NCBI RefSeq assembly: GCF_901709675.1
Contig: NC_051104.1
Coordinates: 4,137,501 to 4,201,500, forward strand
Source: Syngnathus acus
Taxonomy: Eukaryota; Chordata; Actinopteri; Syngnathiformes; Syngnathidae
Direction of reading: 5' to 3'
DNA: 64,000 nt
A program made the translations under genes and the position numbers. The notes under the pieces are model-generated. The model was given only the letters and a program-made list of their open reading frames with translations, made no database searches and was not told where the DNA came from. How positions within the stretch are numbered: the stretch's first letter is position 1; each line of letters opens with the position of its first letter. Positions 45,313-62,343 of the stretch are shown here, in pieces.

Positions 45313-45438
45313 TGACATCATTATGACATCACTGGACTCCAATGTCGACTGCTGCTCACTGCGAGTGAGTCAGGGCCTCTGCTGTTTGTCTGTGGGGAGA
45401 GTTTTTATTTATTTCGTTCATGGTTAGTTCATGACTCA
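45313..45438 (-). promoter_or_regulatory. crem: ICER promoter with tandem CREs
   Basis: Two TGACATCA sites (TGATGTCA on the coding strand) lie at 45313-45320 and 45324-45331. They are 11 bp apart, about one helical turn, and 116-134 bp upstream of the crem start codon. TGAGTCA (45366-45372) and TGACTCA (45432-45438) follow further out. The mammalian ICER P2 promoter is known for clustered CRE-like autoregulatory elements in pairs; this arrangement fits, and predicts cAMP induction with feedback by the product. Confidence 0.65.
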
Positions 45439-47524
45439 GAGGACTTCAACTTACATGCAAGATTTTTTTACACGTTTTTTTTTATCCATCAATGTGCTTA
45501 GCATGTCTTCCTGAATCTTGCATGGCGTTTTGACAGAGGAACTTTACAGGGGCCTCATTGGAAATCATTTTTAGCTTTCTGAACAATGTCTAGAATTGGA
45601 CATTATCTCGGGTTTTCAAGGAGAAATGCATGTACAATATGTGCTGGCATTATCTTTAGATAATGATCGCCGCCTTATTTGTATGTTTTTCCCAGAATTA
45701 ATTACAGCATCTCACTATTTGAACTTTACACTGCTATTATTTTTTAACATGGCCTTTTCAATTAAAATTTCAAATACATGTGCCCATGCATTTGATATTT
45801 AGGTCTGTTTGGTGCTGACTGCACCCAGTGTGTATTTGCCATGAAGCAGAAATAATATTAATTTGGACGAAAAACAGTTGGGATTAAGGCTGTTGTCGAC
45901 CTCTGCTGTTATTATGTGGGAAAACAGCAAACCGATCAAATATTACAACAGGATAAGAATCCAATTGTTGCAATGCATTAAATACTGTTTAATGTGGACT
46001 GATAAGAAAATGGGCAAATATAAAGACCTCTGTTTTATGTTAGAGATTAACTAGTACTGTTTATAACATTTTTTTCTGATAAACTAATTGCCCAACGTGA
46101 ATTAAAGCAATTGCAATGTTTATTTCTACTTGCAGTTGTTATCATTTTAACGTTATTTCTTATTTTGATGTGTTTTTGTTGGATTTTTTTTTATATATAA
46201 ATAATGTCAGGTCAATTTTGAATTGCTCAGACTATATTGCCCATCTCCATTGTCATTCTCTTCTCATATTATTTCAGAAAATTAGTTGATTGAAATTTTC
46301 GTATGATGAACAATTACTCCTCCTTCATATTCTCTCGTTTTTAACTGGCGAAAGTTACACTTATAATACATATTTAATAAAGGACCTCGACGAGCGACTA
46401 TTTCCTATGGGCTTCCGTAGTTTCAGGAAATACCACTTATAAATTTGTGCTAACGTCTTAAACAAACGTAATTTTCCCGTTAAAATTCTTATTCATAACC
46501 AGATAACAAACTATTATTTATTAAAAATATAGTTTACAGCACGTGTTACTCCAAACCATTGTTAGAGACCAATTCACGGAACCGTACAATGTCCCCCTAT
46601 GTTCGAATATAGTATAACCCAAGAGGCAGGCAAGAGCAGTGAGACACATCAAGCCTGTGACAGCGTAGAAACTTGAGTTTTATTGCAAGGATTTACTGTA
46701 CAGTGGTAGGTACACTTCATATATTTATCATTGGACGTGGTAGGTGTCGTTTCAGCAACACAATTACTGAGCTGTCAATGCCAAACGAGGGATATCGCAA
46801 AGGAGATGACCATTTGCTCGCGATAGCTTTCTGCTAGGTAACAAGCTGTTAGCTGGTACCTTCCATTGGAAATGAGGAGGGAGAAGTAGCATGCTAGAGC
46901 GATGCTAGTTAGCTCTTTCGCTAGGCATCCTATTTTGGGACTGACATTCCGGCAAACGCTAACTTTCACTTGGTTGCCCCCCTTTTTTTTATTTTTATAA
47001 GAAGTCTAATTATTAATGACACACGTCATGTTGTACAAGCGTCAATAAACAACGACCGTTAAAGGGTAGCTAGTAGCAAGCCAGTGGCTGACGTTTTTGT
47101 ATGATACTCATTTATTACACTATTTTTAACCAAGAGGACCAAGTCACGTTTCATTCCGCTGTTTTTATTGCATGCGTCGCATAACACATAAATCAATTCA
47201 CATGCGTGCATGCAAATAAAGAGTTTCGACCAGTATAATGCTTTTGTGCGGCTTGAGGGTTCGCTGCCTTGCTCAAGGGCGCATCACGGAGGACGCTCGC
47301 ATCTTTCCATTAACCAGTTCCAATGTCGACCCCATCCAGTCCAAAAGTCAAGTGCTTAGATATACAAAGGATTCAAACTTTAAACCCTTTAAATTTTAAA
47401 GGCTTCAAAGGAATTATGGTGAAATGCATTCATGCCATGTTTAGTTGTACAGTATATAGCCAAGCAGATTTATTCATGTCATAATTATTTGTGGACATAT
47501 TTATCAAATGCATAGTGGTTGGAA

Positions 47525-47620
47525 CCAATCTGTGCAAGATGATGTTATAAGACTTAGACTACCTCCTATGCCAAAGTCATCAGTGATGCAGAAGATGCAT
47601 CGACCAAGGTGTAGAAAACC
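47525..47620 (+). pseudogene. possible fossil of cul2 exon 8
   Basis: CTCCTATGCCAAAGTCATCA (47572-47591) is a 20-nt exact match to the cul2 exon 8 text around 49366-49385. Partly similar sequence lies on both sides (AAGATGATG before, AGTGATGCAGAAGATG after). The cul2 frame is broken by stops, and no splice sites frame it. It would be an old partial duplicate lying before the gene. The match is short, so chance is not excluded. Confidence 0.4.
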
Positions 47621-47884
47621 AGATGTATGGATAAATAAATAATTTATATGCGTATATTGAATTGAAAAAAATAATGTAGGGTACCTGTACTTCCCGTGAC
47701 ATTTTTTAAACATATAATGAACAGAATTGTCAGTGATTCATTATTTTATTCAGAATTGCAATGATTAATTGATTACTCAAAAATAATAAGTATGCAGACA
47801 GAGCTCAAACATCCAAAACCAACAGCAAAGCTTGTGGCTAGCATGTGTTTAATGATTGTGTTTCCATTCTTATCAGGCTAATAG

Positions 47885-51871
<3,987 letters not shown>

Positions 51872-52153
51872 CCATATCGGAGGGAAAGTCGCACAACCCC
51901 GCATGACTGCGGCCGGTACAGGTTTTTAACACATGAAACAATAACAAAACAGACTCACGCATCATCTTTTTTTTCGGGGGACTGTCGCCATCTGCTGGGA
52001 GCCCAACACGGTGACTAAAGCAGGCTTGGAAAGCCAGACAACAACTTCCCACTCCACCCACCGTCTGATTTGAAGCTGTTTACAACATCACCAGTGCCAC
52101 GTGCAACATGTGCACGTAAAACGACTCAAAGAGAATGCCTATAGGCAACTGAA

Positions 52154-52320
52154 AATAAAAGAACGACAGTAAATTGGGGCATCAATGATGCATTGATTGC
52201 TACCTATCTAAAAAAAAAAAACAGGCTTTCCCCCCCCTCATGTTTGCAGTCCTTGTTTGTGTGCGTGCGTGTGTGTGTGTGTTTTTTTTTTATGTTCTGG
52301 TTAGGAAAACTTGTAATAAA
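52154..52320 (+). terminator. cul2: cul2 poly(A) signals
   Basis: AATAAA at 52154-52159 and again at 52315-52320, with a GT-rich stretch between (about 52255-52280). A third AATAAA occurs near 52395. They lie 280 to 530 nt after the cul2 stop. Confidence 0.55.
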
Positions 52321-52399
52321 ACTGGTATACTGACTATTGTATCTACTTTCAGATGTAAAAAATTAATGACAAACATGGTCTTACTGCTTGTCAAATAAA

Positions 52400-54120
52400 T
52401 GAAATTCACAAGGCTTTTATTTAAACTTATTGTCTGCTGGTTTATGTTATTTCAGTAAATATATTTTTGCAATCACTGCTTTATATGGGAGACTGTTAAA
52501 TTGAGCTTTTATTGTGAAATGTGGTGTAATACATTGTAGCTCCAGCAGGTGTCAGTCTTTTTTTTTTTTTTTTTAAGTTGCGCTGTGACATTCCAAAATG
52601 GTAAAGGCAGCCTTTTTTTTTCTTTTTCTTTTTTCGAAATACAGATGATACTCGTGGAACTTACAAATTATTTTTCCTCATTTGGGTTGCAGGTGAAATG
52701 GAGTGCGCAAACGGGAAATGGGATGTCAAATAAAAATCAATAGAACAAACCGGTTGAGGCACTTACCTGAATCACTTTCAGCTCCCGTGGGAGAACTGTG
52801 GGGTAATCCCAAATGTCTACTCCAGACATGCCCTATATTAAAAGCAGCCTAAAACAGCTTTTGTTGCTTGCTTATATTAATTAAATAGGTAATATAAATT
52901 TACAGACTTTTCAAAATTAGCAAAGCCTCTTTCCCTGATCTAAATTATTGTTCCCACCTTGTAACACTAAAACGAAGTGCCGTGTGCACGTAACAGAAAT
53001 CAACCTGATTTTCCAGAAACATCTGAAGGCTCTGGATGAAACAATCATTCTGTTTGGGTCTGAACTTGACCTTGATGGAAGTGCACCATCATCTATTTGC
53101 ATTCCTAACATAGTTTGTCAGTCAGAAGGATTTGCTTCAATCTTTAAAATGCGTTTTTAATTGTTGGATGACACAGTGTATCACAAAAAGCTTGGCAGAA
53201 GGAAGCCAGAGAAGGGATTCGTGATTTCAATAGTAAATTAGGTCACACTGCATATCAGTCCTGGGGCAAATTTTATTCTGCATCGTGGTTTAATAATTCA
53301 AGCATCCTATTTTACACTAAAATAATAACCAGTAAATTCCCTGATAATACTGAGTATGTTTCCCCCCCCCCAAAAAAATGTGGAAACATTTTGTGTAGAA
53401 GCAACTTGGTGCTCAGTAACTTGTGAAACAGAATATCCAACTTTACAAAAACTTTCACAGGCTCATCCTACCATTCATTACTTTGAGTTGGCTGTTGCTA
53501 TAATTATTATTATTGTTATTTTATTATCGGTCAAACCACACAGAGGCGCAACCTGCAAATGTAAACAAGGTTGCAGACAAAACATGGACTAGACTTCCCA
53601 TGATAAAGGAATTGTATTTAAACTAGTAGAACACATTTGATTGGATAATAACACACTGGGGCTACTTTATGATCATTTATCGGGATAAAAAAAAAAAAAA
53701 TACATTCCTGGGAAAGAAAATGCGCTTTAGAATATTTTAGGAGGGCAACCTCCCTAAAAGATAGTCCTTGAGACGCCACTGCTTTTAACTGGCCAAATGT
53801 CATAAAATCTTATATTGGTTGTTAAAGGGTTAAATACAGAGCGCGAGTGCTTTTGCCAACCCTATTGGTTGTGCACAAGAGACATTCCTAGTGCTTGCTC
53901 CAACATGTGGACGACCCTCGCAGCGTCATGTCAGCTGTGCGCTCCCCGCTGAGAAGCCGCTCGGCTGGGAAGTTTCTGTAAAGTGAGTCAACACAAGAGA
54001 GGAGGACGCCACCCAAGTCAGTCGGTCACAGCAGAAACTGGATTTCTTGTTGGAGTTCTGCACGCATTTCACTCGAACTGTCACAACGGGGATTTTTGCG
54101 CTTCCCTAACACCGCCAGGG
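52400..54120. other. cul2-pard3 intergenic, no gene seen
   Basis: No supported coding region. The right end, from about 53880, is more GC-rich with CpGs and should contain the pard3 promoter and 5' UTR. Homopolymer runs occur at about 52560-52575 and 53686-53700. Confidence 0.45.
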
Positions 54121-54168
54121 ATGGTTTGCGTCCTTTTTACGCAGCGTCTTTTTCCTCTTTGGAATTAA
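54121..54168 (+). other. upstream ORF in pard3 leader
   Basis: ATG at 54121 opens 15 codons and stops at 54168, nine nt before the pard3 ATG. If transcribed in the leader it would limit initiation at the main start. Confidence 0.4.
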
Positions 54169-54414
<246 letters not shown>

Positions 54415-55215
54415 TAAGAGCGCATAGCGTGAGAAAAAAGCCAACGTGAACCCCCGCGATGGCCACTTTTTGACTGAGCTGATGCATCTTGCAAAAACGG
54501 CGCTATTGCGCGCAGAATTTGGTTGCACAATTAGAAAAACAGCCCGAAACTAAAGCATGTTGATTGACACTGGCGGAACAGTTTGTGCAATTAATGTACT
54601 CGGAAACGAAACATGCGCGTAATATTCTGCGTGCAGGTGAGTCATGAGTTTGCAAACTGATTAGGAGCGCACCTGAATGACCAAAGGATCAATTGGCGTT
54701 TGACGCAATCGACGACGGAAATACAATATTATAAGATGTATCTGAATTCTATGAAATACTTTTTTTCTATTTTTTTTTCACTTGCAAGATGCACCGCAAA
54801 TGTATGGAGTTAAAAAAACAGCAATACACAAGTACATATACCTGAAAAATCTACTATAATATAAATATCTCTTTGAATCATGCAGGGGTACCTAATATTG
54901 TGGCTAGTGAGCGTAAAAACAAATCCCACTTAACCCGTAGACACTCATTGCCCTCTTTTAAACGCTAACCACGTTTTGGAGCATATTCAAGCTTCATGTT
55001 GGAATGTGGACCCCCTGTTCCAAACCTGAAAGGACCCATTGCCCCCCCCCAAAAAGTTTCTTGTGGCTTTCTTTTCAAATCCACTTAGTAAATGAATTAA
55101 AAGTTAGTAGTGCCTTAGCATTTCCATTGACTAAACAGTAATGAAATACTGCATATCAACATTCATTCTTAATGAGGACTTCCTCTGACACATACATCGC
55201 ACTTTCCCTTAATAG

Positions 55216-55344
55216 TTTTCCGCGGCTCAGCAGAATAGAAGCGACTGGACCATTGATCTGTGCTGTGGTATTGTAAATGGAGAAGCATTGGCTCCCGGAG
55301 AACATGGCCATCTGCAACAGGTCCGTTAAGCCCTTTGGGCCTCT
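55216..55344. repeat. diverged local duplicate, copy 1
   Basis: TTTTC-G-GGCTCAGCAGAATAG, then a CATTGATC / TTGTAAATG block, then TTAAGCCCTTTGGG. It matches the second copy at 56140-56243 in the same order and orientation with many substitutions and some length differences. Confidence 0.55.
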
Positions 55345-55485
55345 GGAAGACATAATCGCCTGTATGGAGAGTCACTTGAGAGTTTCAAATGTTCTCAGAG
55401 CTGACAAAGCATAATCCGCCTTCTAAAGTTGCAGTTTATGAGATTTATTAGAAGTATGTGGATGGATGCAGAAGAAGATGTAGAC

Positions 55486-55793
55486 CACAGGTGTCAAAGC
55501 CAAGGCCCGGGGGCCAGATACGGCCCGCCACATCATTTTATGTGGCCCGCGAAGACAAATTGTGCATCAAATTCGTGTGTCATTACTAGAATTGCAAATT
55601 GTCTTCACTTTTAATGTTTTTTTTTAATATTTGACCAGTTTTTACTCGTCTGATTTGAAAAGGAGTTATTTGTCAGATTGTTTTGTAGTTTTTACTGTAT
55701 ATAATATGAGGTGCTCATACATTTCATAATGGCCCTCCGAAAGAAGCTATGACAGCAATGCGGCCCGCGAAAAAAATTAGTTTGACACCCCTG
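55486..55793. mobile_element. hAT-like MITE, copy 2
   Basis: 308 bp, flanked by perfect 8 bp duplications ATGTAGAC at 55478-55485 and 55794-55801. Ends CACAGGTGTCAAA and TTTGACACCCCTG form an inverted repeat. It lacks about 15 bp (TATTTGGGTTGACAG) near 55727 that copies 1 and 3 keep. Confidence 0.9.
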
Positions 55794-56139
55794 ATGTAGA
55801 CCAAAAACATTTGCTTTTCTATCTCAGCCAGTGATGGACAAAGTTCTTCTGTGGGAGCTTTCGAAGGCTTTCTTTTAGTGTCAGTGATTGTGCCGACTTA
55901 AGCAGAAGGCTTTTGTAAAAATTGATTCCACATAAAAGAAAATTGCCTAAACCTTGTAATGTAATGTAGTGCCATCAGAAATGGTATTAAAATCATTCAA
56001 TGTGGGTTCTTGCACTGGCTGCATTTCACAGCATCCTCAGGAAATAATATATTTATGATGCAGACTTCCATTATATGTATTTTGAATTACAGCTACTGTA
56101 TGTCCTTGATAGATTCTGTATTCATTTCCCAGTGCATCA

Positions 56140-56243
56140 TTTTCTGTGGCTCAGCAGAATAGCAGAGACTAGTCTATTGATCGAGGTTGTGGTACTGTAA
56201 ATGTAGACCGTAACATAGATCATTAAAGCCCTTTTGGATACAG
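56140..56243. repeat. diverged local duplicate, copy 2
   Basis: The counterpart of 55216-55344, sharing TGGCTCAGCAGAATAG, ATTGATC, TTGTGGTA-TGTAAATG and TTAAAGCCCTTTTGG in the same order. The copies are about 0.9 kb apart. Confidence 0.55.
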
Positions 56244-58400
56244 TTTCACACGCATGCAGAAAAACCAATGGCATCTCAGAATGTGTAATGGATGGTAATT
56301 GAGGACGGATAAGTTCAGACTTCTGGTCAAGCATAAGAAATTCATTTCTGCTACATCAGGGAAGAGAGCACGGGATAGGAGTGAAGTGTGGACTCGGTAA
56401 CCTCTCATCATCCTCATACAACTTCACCTCCCTACTCGGCTGATTCGGGATCCCCCACGCCGTCGACTGGCCTTAAGATCAATGACACCACAGCCAGGCC
56501 CTTATCTTTATCAAACAGTGTCTTTCTTCAGGGTCAAGGTAAGGGCATTTCAGGGCCTCCCCTTAGTCTAGAATGCCACTCATGTGTACACAAAACAGTT
56601 GCACACGTGCTGTGGAGGTGGCGGGAGAGCACAGGCATGTAACGACTTGTGAGAGAGTCAACAGACATGAGGAACTCTCAATTCGGGGTTGAGCTTGAGT
56701 GTTGCATGCAAAGCTGCAAGGATTTCTGGCAGCTCTTGCCAAATGCAGCAAGCCACGTGTAATAGTGCCAAATAGTGCTGCCATGCCAAGTCTTTGCATG
56801 ATGGTTTTTTTTTTCTGGCTACATACAAGACAGTATATCAGGATATTTGGGTGTTTAGTGACATTTTTTTCAGCAAGTGTACGGTGATAAGAGACAAAAC
56901 AGGAGTCCTATGAGAAGCCAAATGGTTCAGCGAATCCAGTTAATTATTAACCAGTACGGTTAGAAACATTACAATAGAACAGACATGCACTTGTGTAAGT
57001 CTTATTAGACTTTCTCAAAGCAATAAATACATTTTTATCTGTACAATTGAGACTTTTTATTTAGTGATGTCTTATATTTTATTAAAACACGGTAGTGTTG
57101 TGTTAAACCTGATGTCTAATTCTAGTGCTAAATAGCATTTACGTTGCTGTGCTATAAATGTTAAAGGACTGTCTACAAATGGTGCAGCAACTGATGTAGA
57201 CAGACAATGTAACATAGTCATATATTATATATATAGCAATTGAGATTTCTCAATGGACAGTACTGTTGATTATTCCGTTTTTTCTCGAGGGGTAACTTCT
57301 GGGCTATTGCAGTTCTTCCCATTTTATTTTTCAGTTGTTTTTCTCATCTCACATTTCAGTGAGGTAACGTTTTCCCTCCTAAAGCTGGATGTAAGCGAAA
57401 TAAGCAAGTCCTAGCAAAAGCCAGCTATGTGGTTTGTTTTGACACGAAATGACAGGCCAGGCCCTCTTGGGTGTCATCCAACGTTTTGCCGGCAGCTGAT
57501 TTTCTGCAAGCGTGATTGCAGTTGCAACAGAGTTCGTCGACCCTTAAAAGGGCGATTGTAAATGTTCACCTTTTCTTTTTGGGTAAACATATACAGTGGT
57601 TGAGAAAACGGTGTGTCACTGTCAGGTAATCCATCCCAAGCACTACTTTGCGTTCATAAGACTTAAAGCAGCAGAGCTATTGAAGTAATTAGAATTTAGG
57701 TCATTTAAATTACAATATTCAATCGTGCACTAAAGGCAATCGCACTTGTAAACGTATTAAAATCTATTCCGAGTTGCTCTAATATTCTAAACTGGGTTAT
57801 TCTTAGAGGCATTTCATTCTATTATTCATTGAATATTCTGTGTTAATTATCATTCATTTGAAGCCCTTAAGTGACTTTTTCAAGCTGTTAGATAATGGAT
57901 GGATGGAAAATAAAAAGAAAAAGAAAAATGGATGGATGGAAAATAAAAATAAAAATACATTTCTATCTATCTTTTGTATCACACAAGGCCATTTTCCACG
58001 AGTTAAATTTTCTTTTCAGCTCCTTTTATACAAGATGACTTGGATTTGTCCAAATGTAACCATGTAAGCTCTGCCAAACATCTGCCCACCATAATATCCT
58101 CTCAAACATGCACACTAAGCTGTCAAATGGAAAATACATGCTCAAGGCTGTTGGAGCAAAAACAAAAAATACTTCCTTGATATGTGCATGGTTTTGTTGG
58201 CGGCACTGTCAGGAAAATTCAGTCGTTTGGACCGACATATTCCAAACTCAGCAATACCTCATGTGCCGAGTGATAGGTAAAATTTGGCACGATGCTGAAC
58301 GATATTTCTGTCGCCGTACGGCTAAAAAATGTGGAATAAGTTTTCCGTGGGTTTTTCTATGGAGCTTAAAGCCTCTCTCTTCCAAAACAATAATTCTTAG

Positions 58401-58543
58401 GAAGATTTGGAATTTATTGCTGCGTCTTATAACAAGGGAGATACTGTTTCATCTTTTCACTATTATATCGCCAAGGCAATTAATCGTCATCCCCAGTTTC
58501 TATTGGCTTCATCTAACAAGTCTCTTCTTGCCTTTTTCTGAAA
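58401..58543 (+). mobile_element. LINE ORF2 relic, tentative
   Basis: In the frame starting at 58401 the translation runs about 47 codons without a stop, with the pattern SSFHYYIAKAINRHPQFLLA. This resembles the (A-x-x-xYFSxLI-x-x-NxxNPxxLFSTI) stretch between endonuclease and reverse transcriptase in fish L2/Rex-type LINEs. It is surrounded by broken frames. The identification is weak. Confidence 0.3.
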
Positions 58544-59195
58544 GGCCAAAGATGTTTACCTCCATTTTTAAGGATCAGAGATGTTTTGTTTCCAACAAGC
58601 TCATCCATAAGTCTGGAAAATATCCACCTAGACAAGTTGTGGAGTTTCCCTAGAGAAGTCATGGACCTGCCATATTTCCAACATGTTGAGTCTACTGTGC
58701 GCGTGTTTATTTTACACAACTTATGATTGTGACATTTCTAAATAAACGGCAGCGGGTGTCCATTATATCACATCACATTAATAGACCCTTATTGTGCATT
58801 CTTGAGCAAATGAATTTAAATAACAAGACTGTGTAAACCTCCCCCATCTGTCCAACACATCTGTCACTCACTGAGACCTCCTCAGTAATTATTCGGTTTT
58901 GTCACGGAATGCCTGAGCGGCATCCTGTAGAGAGTGTGTTTGTGTGTGTGCGTGGGTGTGTGATTGACCTGGTCGAGCCGGTTTCTTGCTCACTGTCAAC
59001 AGTCACTCTGCCTTTCAACCAAATGCATTTCCTTTGCATACGAGCGAGAGGCCTGCAGCACTCTAAAGCTTTCATTGCCTCTTTTTTTTTGGGCACAATT
59101 TCCTTAACCTTCCAATTTCCCTGCAACTTGGTGTGTTTGCCAGAGTTCACATCTCAGCTCAAGTGTGAATACTACACAGAGGTGTGAATTAACTA

Positions 59196-59366
59196 CCGTA
59201 ATTTTCGGACTATAAGTCGCGGTTTTTCTTTCATAGTTTGGGTGGGGGGGCGACTTATACTCAGGAGCGATTTATATACATATATATGTTTTTTTTTCAC
59301 TTTTTTGGGCATTTTATGGCTGGTGCGACTTATACTCCGGTGCGACTTATAGTCCGAAAATTACGG
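59196..59366. mobile_element. palindromic MITE
   Basis: Ends CCGTAATTTTCGGACTATAA and TTATAGTCCGAAAATTACGG are exact inverted repeats flanked by TA. Inside are repeated GCGACTTATA words. Related in style, not in exact sequence, to the element at 36926-37280. No coding capacity. Confidence 0.85.
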
Positions 59367-60814
59367 TACATAGCACAATAAACCATATTAGTCCTAAGAG
59401 TGAGTCACACTCAGCCAGTGCAACTTTATTTCTTAGAAACTTTTATTTCTCAGTTTACTAAGCTATCCAGAAAGGCAGATTTTTGGAAAAAGCCCTCAGA
59501 GATCCTTCCTGGCTGACTCAGCAGAAACCAACTTCTTCTTTGCTTACACTAATTTTGCTCGTTAAATACGATCTTTCTTGGTGCCTTAAATTTATCACGC
59601 ATAGTCCCGGGAGACTTTTAAACCTTCTGTTTTGAATCATCCAGGGTGGGGGCATCTGAAGTTCTTCAGTAGACCACAAAGGACACCCGTCACCATTTCC
59701 ACGTCATCTTCTCACCACCACATGGCTCCGTGCCATTTTCTCTCTTTTATTTTCACACCACGCCTGCCTTCAACATTCTTGATGAGAAAACTAATACAAT
59801 GCTGCTTACGTCACTGAAGTCAAATATTATGTCTGGGTCCAGCGTAATCTAATAATTTTTTAATTTACAGTTCACAGAGAATCTGAGAGTAGCAGGGTGG
59901 AATGACTTTGGTCACTAGAGGGCATATAAATGAAATATGAGCTCAGAAATAAGTGGTTCAATGCATTGACGTGCTCTGAAGCTTGAATGGTCAGTCCATT
60001 AGCCGGCAACAGAGAAGAGCAGGTTCAGAAATGGGAGGAGCAGAGCCTGCAGACATGACATTCTCAATATTGCTGTTTTTTTGCTCTGCAAGTGTTCCAG
60101 CTGCTTTTCCGGCGGGGAAGTAATTCAAACCATCTGAAGCCACTGGTTCTGCTCTGCTAAAAATATGATGTTATAGTTAGAGGGGTAACGGCCGCGTGGT
60201 AGATTAGAGAGTGATGATTTTGAAGTTGAACCAAGAGGCTTGCGGTGCTTTGATGATCACGTTATTTCTGTCTTTTCTTTCAATTCAGTGAGGTAGTTAG
60301 CAGGACATTTGAAATTCTGCTTCTTTTAGTCCACCGTGTGAATTTAATCATCATAAAGCAACATAATGAATGCAAGCCATGCTAAAATCAAGCCGGATTG
60401 TCAACATGCTAGTGTGAGCCAAAAGTCATCGTCAACTTTTGACTTTACAGGCATCAAATGCTTCCAAGATGTTGCATTTCCCAAAATTAATCTCAGGAAT
60501 TTATGTCGAGTCGAGAATAACATGGGATGGTACGTGTTCTGATTTTCTCACAAATCAGATTAGACATTCTTGCACTGGACCGTATTTCTCGTATGAGTTC
60601 ACCATAAGGTCTTAAAATATGTTTTTGCCTTTAGGGTATGTTAGCTAATCAATTTCTTTAATCAACCAAGGTGTCAAACAACCAATTCAAGTATTATTTT
60701 TAAAATATAGTTTGGAGTCATCGGGTTCACTCGCCTGACATCTGTGCACTCAGCTCCCACTCAGTTGTCCGTCTCTATGAAGCCTGTAATTAGCCGGTGG
60801 TGACCTGCCCAAGG

Positions 60815-60910
60815 CATCATCTGCCTTTTGCTTGAAATCAACTGGGATGGGCTCCAGCTCCTCACAAGTCGGAATAGCATGAGCAGAATAGATGGAAGGG
60901 ATGGAGATGC
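60815..60910 (+). mobile_element. degenerate L2/SINE-like tail
   Basis: AACTGGGATGGGCTCCAGCTC, followed by AGCAGAATAGATGGAAGGGATGG, resembles the widespread fish tail 'CTGGGATAGGCTCCAGC ... GCGGTAGAAAATGGATGG'. It is clearly old. A similar GGATGGATGG remnant lies at about 57895-57945. Confidence 0.5.
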
Positions 60911-62343
60911 CGAACAATATGGCTGCCTGCAGGAGTTTTTGGATTACGGAGGTGTCATTTTTCTCCGAATTCCCAAAATAAACCATATTGCCAAGTCATC
61001 CCATCTGCGAGAAATCTAGCCATTCAAGTTCGAGTTCTCTAGATGAGCAGATGGCTTAAATGCTGCGTCTCCCTCCGGGATCCGAAGCTAAAACCTCTCT
61101 GTGTAACACGAAACCCACCTTCTGCTTCTTTCCTCTAATAGCCACTTAAATCGCATTGTTGACTCATTCACGATGTTTTAATTTCGATCATCGGGGTATT
61201 GAAGTGTGTTTGCAGCAAATGGTGCCCCGACTGTTTCTGTTGCACCTTGCTGTTAGATGCGGTGTATTAAAGACCAAAAAATAATCTTGGCCTGACCGTA
61301 GGCTGACTCTCAAATTGTCTTAATGATGTGTCATTAGGCAACCACCTCATTGCCATCATCTCTGTCCGCAGTAGCAATTTCAGCTCCTGTTGAGTCACCA
61401 ATAGTCCTGTTATTTTGTTTATATCCACCAGATGTCGAGGTCGCTATGTTCTGTCATCATAAAGGGTGTTGAGGATCAAAACGTCAAACTGTTTTAGCCT
61501 TTGAATTTCTTTTAAAGTAATTGGAGAGTGGTTAATATTGAAGTTGTGGTCTAAAAAAAAAAAAAAGTGAAAGCCTGTTTGCATTGTGCTGGAAAGCTCA
61601 AAACTCTGAAAGTGGGCGGTTGACAGGTTGGACTACTGGTTGGAGCTGCTGAGTCACCGGGAGGTTGGAACACCCATAGCTCAGAAATCACAGGATAGCG
61701 GTTTCACATTTTTTTCCTGTGAATGTCTCGCTCAGTTCAATACTCCAACCTTCTTTTGTAATGTACACACAACACAATTAGATCCTGTGTCAACTTGAAA
61801 ATAGTTTCATCCACTTTGCTATTTTCTCAGTCTCAGGGTTTGTCTCGTATTTTAAAAAAAGAATCATGATGGGATCTTTTGCATTCCTCCACTGTACTCA
61901 CCCTGAAAGGTGGCAAAATTAATCTTTAAAAATCATTACACTGTGATGACTTTAGTGGTTATGCCTTAGTGGCATCTGCTTTTTTTTTTTTTTTAGTGGT
62001 GACAGATTTATTACCCTGCACGTAATAGGGGTATCAAATTGTTGCTCTAGTTTCCTTCTCTCACCATGAGTTGCTGATTTACTTGAGAGGAGCCTGGTTA
62101 AATTTGTGAATGTTAAGACCTGCTTTACGTGTTTGCTAACGTGATGAGCAATGTTTCTTTGAGCCACAGCATTATTCTACTCCCAATGTAGAAATCAGAT
62201 CTCACCCAGTTGACAAAGGAGAGCTTGTTGATACTATCTTCAAACGATTGTCCTATCTATCGCAAAGTCTTCCTGCATGTTTTTTTCCAGATGCAATCAC
62301 CGGTTTCGAAATCCAGTACAGAGACGATCGTCTTTCAAAAGAA

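Noticed and set aside
46678-46969. Possible minus-strand gene ending at an AATAAA between crem and cul2
   Set aside because: The only frame there (64 codons) resembles nothing, and no splice-linked exons were seen.
47140-47360. Sequence with CCTTGCTCAAGGGCGC, first taken for an exon
   Set aside because: This word is a frequent fish repeat motif and no open frame with splice sites surrounds it.
56388-56642. Candidate second pard3 exon (Ser/Pro-rich frame)
   Set aside because: It does not match the expected continuation of the Par-3 N-terminal domain after AIAK and lacks an acceptor at the right phase.
58108-58653. 181-codon open frame in pard3 intron 1
   Set aside because: Its translation resembles no known protein. 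A different frame of the same DNA looks like a LINE relic, so I reported only that, at low confidence.
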